From an uncultured Clostridia bacterium (GTDB taxonomy: Bacteria; Bacillota; Clostridia; Christensenellales; Aristaeellaceae), in assembly GCA_934615145.1 (NCBI GenBank), contig CAKTTM010000003.1:1-20598 (forward strand): a stretch of 20,598 nucleotides of DNA, read 5' to 3'. The translations under genes and the position numbers were made by a program. The notes under the pieces were generated by a model, which saw only the letters and a program-made list of their open reading frames with translations, did no database searches and was not told the DNA's origin. Below are positions 6,722-13,703 of this stretch, piece by piece; the first letter of the stretch is position 1, and each line of letters starts with the position of its first letter.

Positions 6722-8022
6722 TGATTTGTCCTCCGGTTGGATTCGATGGTCACAGGCACGCCTTCCTTGATCAGCGCGGTGAAGAACAGCTGCTCCAAGG
6801 TGGGCTCCTTGATGGTACGGCTGAAGTTGATAAAGGTCTTGCCGCCCACGCTCACGCAGCCGCAGGAGACCGGGTTGCGCTTGGCGCCGCCGATGACAAA
6901 GTCCATGCGCTGCACATGCCGGGCCATCTCAGCTGGCAGGCTGATGAGCCCCAGATTCGACAGCACCGAGCTGAAATAGCGCTCGCCTGTCAGGGCGTAC
7001 ATCAGCTTTAGCACAGCGGACTTTAAGAACAGCGGCGCCAGGCGCAGCAGCTTCATCTGCTCGGCGTGCACATTGCCCGAAAAGCGGGCGTTGACCAATT
7101 GCTCCATGGTCTCCAGCCCCACATAGTGGCCCACCAGGCGGATGATGTCTTTCAGCTCATAGCTGCCGTACTGGCTAAACAGCGGCGCGTTGATGTAGGA
7201 GGAAAAGTTGCGCAGGGTCTTTGAAGGATAATACTTGCGCAGGTTGACGGGCATGGACAGCTTCAGCGGCATGCGGGCGCGCCTGGCGCTGCGATCCTGC
7301 CGCTGGATGTGCAGCATGCCCTGCAGCAGCAGAGCGGCCAGCAGGGTGTTGATGGTGCAGCCGTATCGCTTGGCCAACTGGCTTAGCTGGGCGGTGGGGA
7401 TGGTGCCGGTGGTCACCTGCAGGTAGTTTTTCTCCGCCGGGGTGCCCCGCAGCGGGTAGGCGCTCTCCTCCTTGCGGGGGCGCGCGGCCTGCCTGGCATA
7501 CTTGGGAAAGCTGTCCTCCCATTCCTCGGGCCGGGGCGCCTCGCGCAAATCGAGCACATAGCCGCCGGGCTGAATGCGCCGCCCGTGGCGCAGGCGCAGA
7601 TACTCCGCGCACAGCGTCAGCAGGAAGGTCATGGCGCCGGTGGCGTCTGCCATGGTGTGGAAGAGCTCCAGTGCGATGCGCGGGCCGTGCACCCGCACGC
7701 GGATCATGAAGTGATCGTTGTGCGGCAGGGAGATCGGCAGGCAGGGGTTGGCGGCGTCATCCTGCACGATGGGCTGCTTGTCGCCCTGCGTCTCCATGAA
7801 GTACCAGAACAAGCCCGCCTTTAGCCGGTAGCCAAACAGCGGGATGCGCTTGAGCGTGGCCTCCAGCGCCTGCTGCAGCAGCGGCCTGCGGATGTCCTCT
7901 GACAGCGTCACGCTCAGGCGGAAGACCGCCATCCAGTCGCCTGAGCGGGTGGCGGGGTATATCTTGGCCGCGTTGTCCAGCCTCACCCAGGTGGGCACCG
8001 GCCGCGCGCGCCGCTTAGCCAT
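6718..8022 (-). CDS. HxxxD-type acyltransferase (condensation / alcohol acetyltransferase-like)
   Basis: This 434-residue protein belongs to the CoA-dependent acyltransferase superfamily that includes NRPS condensation domains, wax-ester synthases and alcohol acetyltransferases. The catalytic HxxxD motif is HTMAD, with H122 and D126, preceded by RIALELF as in the family. Pseudo-dimeric architecture is suggested by the N-terminal half (1-185) and the C-terminal half, which contains LPLKLSMPVNLRKYYP-like and DFVIGGAKRNPVSCG segments. The latter sits where DFGWG lies in relatives. The ATG overlaps the hydrolase stop by eight bases and uses a GGAGAGAGG ribosome binding site inside that gene. Its acyl donor and acceptor are unknown. 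No carrier-protein or other NRPS gene is nearby, so a free alcohol, lipid or sugar acceptor is more likely. Confidence 0.82.
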   Translation of the reverse strand: MAKRRARPVPTWVRLDNAAKIYPATRSGDWMAVFRLSVTLSEDIRRPLLQQALEATLKRIPLFGYRLKAGLFWYFMETQGDKQPIVQDDAANPCLPISLPHNDHFMIRVRVHGPRIALELFHTMADATGAMTFLLTLCAEYLRLRHGRRIQPGGYVLDLREAPRPEEWEDSFPKYARQAARPRKEESAYPLRGTPAEKNYLQVTTGTIPTAQLSQLAKRYGCTINTLLAALLLQGMLHIQRQDRSARRARMPLKLSMPVNLRKYYPSKTLRNFSSYINAPLFSQYGSYELKDIIRLVGHYVGLETMEQLVNARFSGNVHAEQMKLLRLAPLFLKSAVLKLMYALTGERYFSSVLSNLGLISLPAEMARHVQRMDFVIGGAKRNPVSCGCVSVGGKTFINFSRTIKEPTLEQLFFTALIKEGVPVTIESNRRTNQ

Positions 8023-8908
8023 GGCGCCTCTCTCCCGTTAGATATAAGGCCGTGCGCTTGAGGGCTTCTCGCGCCTCGGGCACGCCGTAGAGCGGGTAAA
8101 CATGCCACAGGCCGTCTGCGATGTGCAGTTCACTGGTGCAGCCGGCCTCCAGCAGGCGCTCGTACATGATGACGCTGTCGTCGAGCAGTATCTCATGCCC
8201 GCCCACAAACATCAGCGAGGGGGGCAGGCCCTGCAGGTCGCCAAAGAGGGGCGATATATAGGGGTCGCGCAGGTCATGCTCGCCCGCGTACATCCGGGCG
8301 CTCTCAAGCAGCGCGGACTGCGTCAGCAGGATGTCCTGCTTTTCCAGCTCGCTGACATCCCGCGTCATGGACAAGTCCGTCCAGGGCGATATGGTCACAA
8401 TGCGCTCGGGCTGGGGCAGGCCCAGGGCCTTGCACTTGAGCGCCAGCGCAAAGCACAGCCCGCCGCCGGCGCTCTCGCCCACAAAGGCGATGTCGCCCGG
8501 GGCATAGCGCTCCAAGGCCAGTTGATAGCTGGCCACCGCGTCCTCCAGCGCCGCGGGATAAGGATCCTCCGGCGCCAGGCGATAGCCCACGCAGAGCACC
8601 GCGCGGCCGGTCATCTGGGCCAGCAGGCCGCCAAAGACCTTGGCATAGGCCAGGGTGCCTGCCGTATAGGCGCCGCCGTGCAGGTAGACGATGGCCTGGC
8701 GCACGCGGCCGCCGATGGGGATGGCCCAGCTTAGGTCAAAGCGCGGCATGGGCAGATCCTTGAACATGACGGTGTCGCGCACCGCGCGCGCGCCAAGGCC
8801 CGACAGGCTGTCCTGCCGCTTCCTGGTCTGCTCCAGGCTAGCGCCGGTGATCAAGGGGCTGAGCAGCTTGATCTGGCTGCGCAAAATGGTGGCCATGAGT
8901 GACGGCAT
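8015..8908 (-). CDS. Alpha/beta hydrolase, hormone-sensitive-lipase (type IV esterase) family
   Basis: This 297-residue esterase/lipase-like enzyme shows the HSL-family oxyanion motif HGGAY (77-81), the nucleophile elbow GESAGG (144-149, S146), a candidate catalytic Asp in ILLDDSV (D243) and His in GLWHVYPL (H269). The motif DPYISPLFGDL (215-225) is typical of the family. The open frame runs 12 codons further upstream, but ATG 8908 has AAGGAGGG five bases before it, so I start there. It leads a three-gene overlapping cassette with an acyltransferase and a zinc-ribbon membrane protein. A hydrolase and an acyltransferase together suggest ester exchange or removal and addition of acyl groups; the substrate is unknown. 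Confidence 0.88.
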   Translation of the reverse strand: MPSLMATILRSQIKLLSPLITGASLEQTRKRQDSLSGLGARAVRDTVMFKDLPMPRFDLSWAIPIGGRVRQAIVYLHGGAYTAGTLAYAKVFGGLLAQMTGRAVLCVGYRLAPEDPYPAALEDAVASYQLALERYAPGDIAFVGESAGGGLCFALALKCKALGLPQPERIVTISPWTDLSMTRDVSELEKQDILLTQSALLESARMYAGEHDLRDPYISPLFGDLQGLPPSLMFVGGHEILLDDSVIMYERLLEAGCTSELHIADGLWHVYPLYGVPEAREALKRTALYLTGERRHG

Positions 8909-8950
8909 CGGGCCCTCCTTATGATGGCTTGCCTGGCCGATCATGGCCTC

Positions 8951-8979
8951 ATTATATCAGATGAGCGGGCCGGTCACAA
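8951..8979 (-). promoter_or_regulatory. Near-consensus promoter of the hydrolase/acyltransferase cassette
   Basis: On the minus strand TTGTGA (8979-8974) and TATAAT (8956-8951) are 17 bases apart, with TGA directly before the -10 (extended -10). The start codon is 43 bases downstream. The -35 is only nine bases from the stop codon of the upstream secreted protein, and no terminator intervenes, so read-through from that operon is also likely. Confidence 0.8.
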
Positions 8980-8987
8980 TCAAGTGC

Positions 8988-10067
8988 TCAGCCGTTGCCC
9001 TTTTCCTCCACTTCGGTACTGACCACCTCACCCGTGGGCGCGTCGATGTCTACGCGGAACTTGAGCCCTCTGGCGTTATGAGGCTCAGGATCGATGAACC
9101 ATACCGACCAGCTGCGCGAGCCCGGCGCCTGGCGGTTGAACTGGAAGCCATAGGCCACCTCGTAGGCCTTGTGCTCCGGGTCTTTCAGTTGATCCGCGTA
9201 GCGCGCGCTCACCGCCTGGGTGGCGATTTCCAGCGCCTTAAGCTGGCTGATGTCGCCCTCTGCCGGCAGGCCCGGCATCTCTTCTTTGACATCATGGTAC
9301 TCGGTCTGCATCAGGGCGCCGATGGCCTGCTGGGGCAGCGGCCAGAAGGCGGCGTCACCGCCATAGGCGGCGGCCCAGCGATGGAAGCTCTGCTCCATGT
9401 CCGCCTGGCGATAGCCGGTCTGGTCCAGCTGCTGCCAGAAGTAGTCAGGCGCGAAACTGCCATACCAATAAGCGGGCTTGTCGCCAAGCTGTGCCCTGGG
9501 GTCGGCCGTCTGCACGGCGTCCAGCGCCAGCAGCACATACTCGAGCTCGTCAGGCGGCCTGCCCGGCTGCGCCAGCGCCCATTGGCCATCCAGGCTGGCC
9601 ATCAGTATCAAAGGCTCAAGCGCCTGCGTCTGTCTGCCCTGGGGCATCAGCTCCTTGCCCCGCCACAGCACATCGCTGACAGGCGTGGTGCGGGTGGCAT
9701 AGGCCAGCTGGCCCGCCAGCTTGAGCAGCGGCAGGCTGTCCACACCCTGCCCCAGGCCAGTGAGCGCCTGCGCCGGGATGAAGCCATAGCGCATATGATC
9801 GACCGTGGTGGCATAGCGAACCAGCAGCCAGCCCTCCACCCGGCCATAGGCCTCGATCAGGCCATTGCTGCTGGCAAAGGCCCTGCCCTGGTCGGCGATA
9901 CCGTAGTGCTCCCCCGGCCCCTGGTAGATGCTCAGCCGCAGGCCACCGGGCAGCTTCAGCGCCTGGGGCTTGGGCAATGCTGTCAGCTGGGCCGCCTGCG
10001 CGGGCAGCAACAGCATCAGGCATAGCGCCAGCGCCAGGGCGCCAAGGATCCTCATGTGCTTTCTCAT
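8988..10067 (-). CDS. Secreted SH3-like / PepSY-like protein
   Basis: This 359-residue exported protein has a signal peptide (MRKHMRILGALALALCLMLL) with a likely cut after AQA near residue 25. Residues about 41-105 resemble a bacterial SH3 domain, with LSIYQGPGEHYGIADQG and a closing YGFIPAQAL. A second SH3-like stretch follows (about 125-175, with SLDGQWALAQ). The C-terminal ~85 residues resemble a PepSY-type domain (ALEIATQAVSARYADQL, then W-V-F strands and DIDAPTGEVV). Such proteins bind peptidoglycan or restrain exported proteases, but no function is established here. GGGAGG lies five bases before the ATG at 10067. It ends in Gly-Asn-Gly like the two genes before it, and is last of the three, 11 bases after its neighbour. 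Confidence 0.8.
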   Translation of the reverse strand: MRKHMRILGALALALCLMLLLPAQAAQLTALPKPQALKLPGGLRLSIYQGPGEHYGIADQGRAFASSNGLIEAYGRVEGWLLVRYATTVDHMRYGFIPAQALTGLGQGVDSLPLLKLAGQLAYATRTTPVSDVLWRGKELMPQGRQTQALEPLILMASLDGQWALAQPGRPPDELEYVLLALDAVQTADPRAQLGDKPAYWYGSFAPDYFWQQLDQTGYRQADMEQSFHRWAAAYGGDAAFWPLPQQAIGALMQTEYHDVKEEMPGLPAEGDISQLKALEIATQAVSARYADQLKDPEHKAYEVAYGFQFNRQAPGSRSWSVWFIDPEPHNARGLKFRVDIDAPTGEVVSTEVEEKGNG

Positions 10068-10078
10068 CTTGTCCTCCC

Positions 10079-10870
10079 TTATCCGTTGCCGATGGGCGCG
10101 TCAGCGATTACCTCGATCACCTCGCCCGTCAGGCTGTTAAGCGCCACCGCGTAACGGCAGACCGCCTGGCCGTCCTTCAATTCGTGCTCATAGTATTCCA
10201 CGCGCCAGACATTTTCAGTGGTCAGCGATACAACCAGCTTGAGGCCATCCAGCGCCTCATCGCTGGCGAAAAGATGCTTCTTGATCGCCTCCCGCGCAAG
10301 CCCCATGGCCTCCGCCTGCGGCAGGTCGCCTTCCTTAGGCTCTCTGTAGACAAAGGGATAGGTTTCGACTTTCTGCTCCAGGTCCCAGATTTCAAAGGGG
10401 CCGCGCTCGGCTACCAAAGCGGCCATCTGCTCTTGCCTGCGCTGCTGATCAATCTCCCGCTCAAAGCCGATCCTGTCAGAAGAAATGGCCAGGTCACCGC
10501 CGGGCGCCAGCAGGGCAGCGTACCAGGCCGGGCCGTCATCGGAGGCACCCTTGGGCATGATCTTGATCATCCACCAGCTGCGATCCTCCTGCGGCCAATG
10601 ATGAAACACGGCGCTGACCACGCGCATCTGCTCGCGCAGGCGCTCGGGCCCGCCATCCAGAAAGAGTATCCAGGCCTGCTCCACCGCCTCCTCCAGGCTG
10701 ATGGTGCCCTCCGGCGGCGCCGTGGGCTGCTCATGGCTCAGGTAGTACAGTATGCTGTCGAGCGCGATGCGCGGCTCCTCCGGCGGTGCCTCCTCCGCCA
10801 GGGCCTGCAGCCCCGGCAGCATCAGGCACAGCGCCATCAGCAGGGCGATCCATCGTTTGTGAGTTGTCAT
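10079..10870 (-). CDS. Secreted protein with two PepSY-like repeats
   Basis: This 263-residue exported protein has a signal peptide (MTTHKRWIALLMALCLMLPG) with a likely cut after ALA near residue 25. Two segments resemble PepSY domains: about 50-125 (ISLEEAVEQAW, then RSWWMIKIMPKG, then AWYAALLAPGGDL) and about 175-258 (AEAMGLAREAIKKHL, then VWRVEYYEHEL, then YAVALNSLTGEVIEV). The frame is open for 68 more codons upstream, but these are an out-of-frame read of the gene before it. ATG 10870 has AAGGAGGG six bases upstream. It lies 16 bases after the broken SH3 gene and 11 before the next, so the three form one operon. It ends in Gly-Asn-Gly. Function unknown. Confidence 0.8.
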   Translation of the reverse strand: MTTHKRWIALLMALCLMLPGLQALAEEAPPEEPRIALDSILYYLSHEQPTAPPEGTISLEEAVEQAWILFLDGGPERLREQMRVVSAVFHHWPQEDRSWWMIKIMPKGASDDGPAWYAALLAPGGDLAISSDRIGFEREIDQQRRQEQMAALVAERGPFEIWDLEQKVETYPFVYREPKEGDLPQAEAMGLAREAIKKHLFASDEALDGLKLVVSLTTENVWRVEYYEHELKDGQAVCRYAVALNSLTGEVIEVIADAPIGNG

Positions 10871-10886
10871 CTTCTTCCCTCCTTGT

Positions 10887-12425
10887 TCAGCCGTTGCCCG
10901 GCCAGTATAGATCCTGTCTGACATAGCCGCTGCTGCCGTCGTCAAGCTGCACATGATACCAGTTCTCCCCCGCCTCGCCCAGGATATGCACCCGCCCCCA
11001 GTCAAGGAAGCGGCCCTCCACCCGGACGCTGGGCGCCTGGCTGTCGGGCAGCTCGTAGAGTGGCAGCCATTCATACCTGAGCGCTTCCTCGAGTTGACTG
11101 TTCTCAGGCTCCCGGCGGGGCACGGTCAGCATATCGTCCCCCTCTGCCAGCCCTGCCGCCAGCATATAGCCCCGCACGCCGGCGACATCCACCTGCGCTC
11201 AGTCGCCCTGACGGCTGAGTATCTGCACAGGCGTTCCGCCATAGTAGGCGCCAAGCGAGGCGGCGCCATGATCCGGCTGTTGGCGCAAGTGCAGGCGATC
11301 ACCCGCCGTGGGGGTGGCGACCACCGCCCAGCCGCTGCTGTCCACCAGAGCCAGGGCGGCCTGGAAGCTACGGGGGATGGCCGCGTAGTCAATGCTGCTG
11401 ATATCCCAATCGGGCAGCCTGCCGTAGAGATAGCGCCGCTCACCCTGCTCATCGAAGCCACCGATCATGTGCTCCCTGATCTTGATGCTGTCGTCGCCCT
11501 TCAAGCTGACGGCGCTCAGCCGATAGCGCCCGTCCCGTCGCTTGGTGAAGCTGGCATAGTTCTCCCCGCTGTCCAGATAGAGCCCCAGGCCGTCGCCGCT
11601 TGAGTGGAAGATATCCGCGCTGACGCACTGGGTCAGCGGCGCAGAGATGATCTGCTCATAGCGGCCCTCCTCGTCTATCCAGCGGCTGATATACACCCGA
11701 AGGGAAGGCCTTGGGGGCCCACAGCCTCTGTGTAGACATGGGTGCCGATGCTCAGCTTATTTGCCCACTCATCCGCGCCTATCAGGCGGCCGGGCAGGTA
11801 GGGCAGGCAGGCCTGTTCCGCTTCCCCGCGGTCATGGGGAAAGCTGCGCGCGTCAAAGCCATCCATCAGCGTATCCCCCGGCACATAGGGTACGGGCGAG
11901 AGCACGCGCAGTGGCTCATCGTAGGCCGGGCCCTCGTCATAGAGCATCAACATGCCGCCCGCATGCGTGATCACCTCGCGGTTCATGCCGGTCAGGCGCT
12001 CCACGGCGCTGAGCCGCCAGCCGCCTGGGCCCAGCAGCGCGCTGTAGCGCATGGCGCTGTTGTCCATGATGCCCGCCAGCACGGCCTCGGGCGTGGGGCT
12101 TTGCCAGAACAGCGTATGCTCCCCCTCAAAGCGCAGGTCTGTCATCTTGGCGCCGGGCTTGACCGGGTGGTCGCAGGCAAAGAGTGTGCTGACGCCCCCT
12201 GCCCCTTCTTCCAGCAGCATCAGGACAGTGTGCTTGTCCTTTGTCAGCGCCAGGGCGTGGCGGCCGCCGCCGCTGTCCGGCTGGGCCCAGATGCTTAAGC
12301 CATAGCCCGGATAGCGCGTCTGCGCCGCCTGCCAGACGGCCTCCGGCGGCCACATGGCCTGCGCCTGAGCGCCAGTCACCAGCATCAGGCAGGCCAGCAG
12401 CACCGTGAGCAGGATGCTTACGCAT
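10887..12425 (-). pseudogene. Secreted SH3-domain protein gene, broken in three places
   Basis: I read one ancestral gene of about 510 codons. The start is ATG 12425 with GAAGGAGGG seven bases upstream. After MRK the frame slips by one base at about 12416; the next frame gives a proper signal core (ILLTVLLACLMLVTGAQAQA). That frame runs to a stop at 11675, but the homologous continuation (YISRWIDEEGRYEQ) is in another frame, entered near 11699 as if one base were missing. It then meets TGA at 11199-11201 between SRQGD and AQVDVAGVRGYM, exactly where bacterial SH3 domains carry Trp (GDWAQV), and continues in frame to 10887. Two SH3-like domains occupy the last ~200 codons. The C-terminus is Gly-Asn-Gly. 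Assembly error is the main alternative, but flanking genes are intact. Confidence 0.75.
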
Positions 12426-12426
12426 C

Positions 12427-12481
12427 AAAAAACCCTCCTTCGCGCCAGTCTTTCCCATAGAACGCGGCAGGAGGGCTTTTT
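12427..12481. terminator. Terminator hairpin containing the next gene's ribosome binding site
   Basis: Arms CCCTCCT (12433-12439) and AGGAGGG (12469-12475) pair, extended by CGCG/CGCG (12441-12444 with 12463-12466). On the minus strand the stem is followed by six Ts (12432-12427), so it would terminate the YibE/F transcript. On the plus strand it is followed by five Ts. The minus-strand 3' arm is also the Shine-Dalgarno sequence (AAGGAGGG) for ATG 12425. Confidence 0.75.
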
Positions 12482-12494
12482 CGTGCACGATTTG

Positions 12495-13619
12495 TCAGGC
12501 GGTTTTGGGGCGTCGTTCCCGCGTGTACAGCCAGCCGGAGACCCAGGCGGTCAGCGGGGCGACGGCGATCAGGCCAAAGCAGTCCACCAGCACATTGAGC
12601 AGCTCTGCCGCCACGAAGCGGTAGCTGAGGATATCCTCAAGTGGCGTGCCCTGGCCCTGATAGTACATCAGCATGGTCAGAAAGCTGCCCGAGTAGGCCA
12701 TGACCAGCGTGGTGGTCATGGTGCCGATCACCGTGCGGCCAACGGACAGGCCCGCCTTTATCAGATCGCGGCTGGAGATGTCCGGCGCGTGCGTCTGCAC
12801 CTCGTGGCAGGAGGCGGCGATGTCCATGCCAAGGTCGGTCAGCGCGCCTGAGGCGCCGATAAAGCTCATGGCCAGATAGATGCCCCTGGCATCCACCTGC
12901 AGGCTGGACTGGCTCAGCAGCGGCGAGAGGAAGGGCAGCGTGCTGCCATCCAGGCGCAGCATCTGCGCAAACAGCAGGCTCAGCCCCAGGCTGACCAGTA
13001 TGCCCAGCAGCGAGCCAATCACGGCGCTGACGGCCAGGCGGCTGAAGCCTGCCACCGAATAATCGATCAGGCAGGTGAGCAGCAGCACCAGCAGCAGGGC
13101 GTTGGGGATGGGCGGCGCGCCGCGCAGCAGCAGCGGGATGTATACCTTCCACAGCATCACGGCGCTGGCCGCCAGCGCCACCAGCGCGCCCACACCGCTA
13201 AAGCCTGCAAAGAGCACCAGCAATACAATACAGCCCGCAAATATCAGGCCCAGCGTGGGCGCGCGATCCAGATCGATCAGGGTCAGGCTCAGGCCCTCCC
13301 CCCTGGGATGCACCATGCCCAGCGCCCTGTCCCCCACCTGGTAGAGCTTGTCCTTTTCAAGGTCGGTGTTGAGAAAGTTGACCGCAGGGGCCGTCTTGCC
13401 CTTGTTGGAGCCGCTGAGTATCTCCACCTGGGCCTGCTGGACGCCGGCATAGACGATGCCCAGGGGATCCAGGCCGCTGTTGTCCACCGACAGCACTATG
13501 ACCCGCTCTCTTTTGATGGCGCTGGCCGCATTGCCATCGCCCTGCGAGGGCAGAAACATCATCAGCACCGTCAGCGCGCCCGCCACCAGGACAAATATCA
13601 TGTTCATCCGCTTGTTCAT
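12495..13619 (-). CDS. YibE/F family membrane protein
   Basis: This 374-residue integral membrane protein matches the YibE/F family of Bacillota, which has no firmly established function. A first membrane segment (about 7-23) is followed by an exported domain of about 100 residues (38-118: strands such as RVIVLSVDNSG and QVEILSGSNKG, resembling a small beta barrel). About seven hydrophobic segments then run to the C-terminus. The family hallmark SFIGASGALTDLGMDIAAS lies around residues 255-273, and the tail is basic (YTRERRPKTA). The start at 13619 has AAAGG eight bases upstream; ATG 13607 is an alternative. It follows the alkaline phosphatase by 84 bases with a T-less hairpin between, so partial co-transcription is possible. 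A terminator follows. Confidence 0.85.
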   Translation of the reverse strand: MNKRMNMIFVLVAGALTVLMMFLPSQGDGNAASAIKRERVIVLSVDNSGLDPLGIVYAGVQQAQVEILSGSNKGKTAPAVNFLNTDLEKDKLYQVGDRALGMVHPRGEGLSLTLIDLDRAPTLGLIFAGCIVLLVLFAGFSGVGALVALAASAVMLWKVYIPLLLRGAPPIPNALLLVLLLTCLIDYSVAGFSRLAVSAVIGSLLGILVSLGLSLLFAQMLRLDGSTLPFLSPLLSQSSLQVDARGIYLAMSFIGASGALTDLGMDIAASCHEVQTHAPDISSRDLIKAGLSVGRTVIGTMTTTLVMAYSGSFLTMLMYYQGQGTPLEDILSYRFVAAELLNVLVDCFGLIAVAPLTAWVSGWLYTRERRPKTA

Positions 13620-13659
13620 TCACAGAGCCTTTCATGGACAGTCATTTACATACGGATAC

Positions 13660-13683
13660 GCGGGCGTCCCGGGGGACGCCCGC
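13660..13683. other. Stable hairpin without T tract between alkaline phosphatase and YibE/F genes
   Basis: GCGGGCGTCC (13660-13669) and GGACGCCCGC (13674-13683) form a perfect 10-bp GC-rich stem with a four-base loop. Neither strand shows a following T run, so it is not a classic intrinsic terminator. It may protect the 3' end of the phosphatase message or mark an RNA-processing site. Confidence 0.6.
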
Positions 13684-13703
13684 ATATGATAGAGAGGCTT
13701 ATC

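Noticed and set aside
6718..8022. NRPS condensation domain as part of a biosynthetic cluster
   Set aside because: There are no adenylation, carrier or thioesterase modules nearby. The stand-alone length and partners fit an alcohol/lipid acyltransferase better.
8943..10025. 360-codon plus-strand open frame opposite the secreted SH3/PepSY gene
   Set aside because: The minus-strand gene has a signal peptide, an SD sequence and domain similarity; the plus-strand product has none.
11199..11201. TGA as a recoded Trp codon (alternative genetic code)
   Set aside because: TGA ends many intact genes here, often inside overlapping start/stop pairs, and Trp is coded by TGG throughout. Two frameshifts in the same gene make decay or error simpler.
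11690..11702. Programmed frameshift in the SH3 gene
   Set aside because: No slippery heptamer or downstream stimulator is evident, and two other lesions occur in the same gene.
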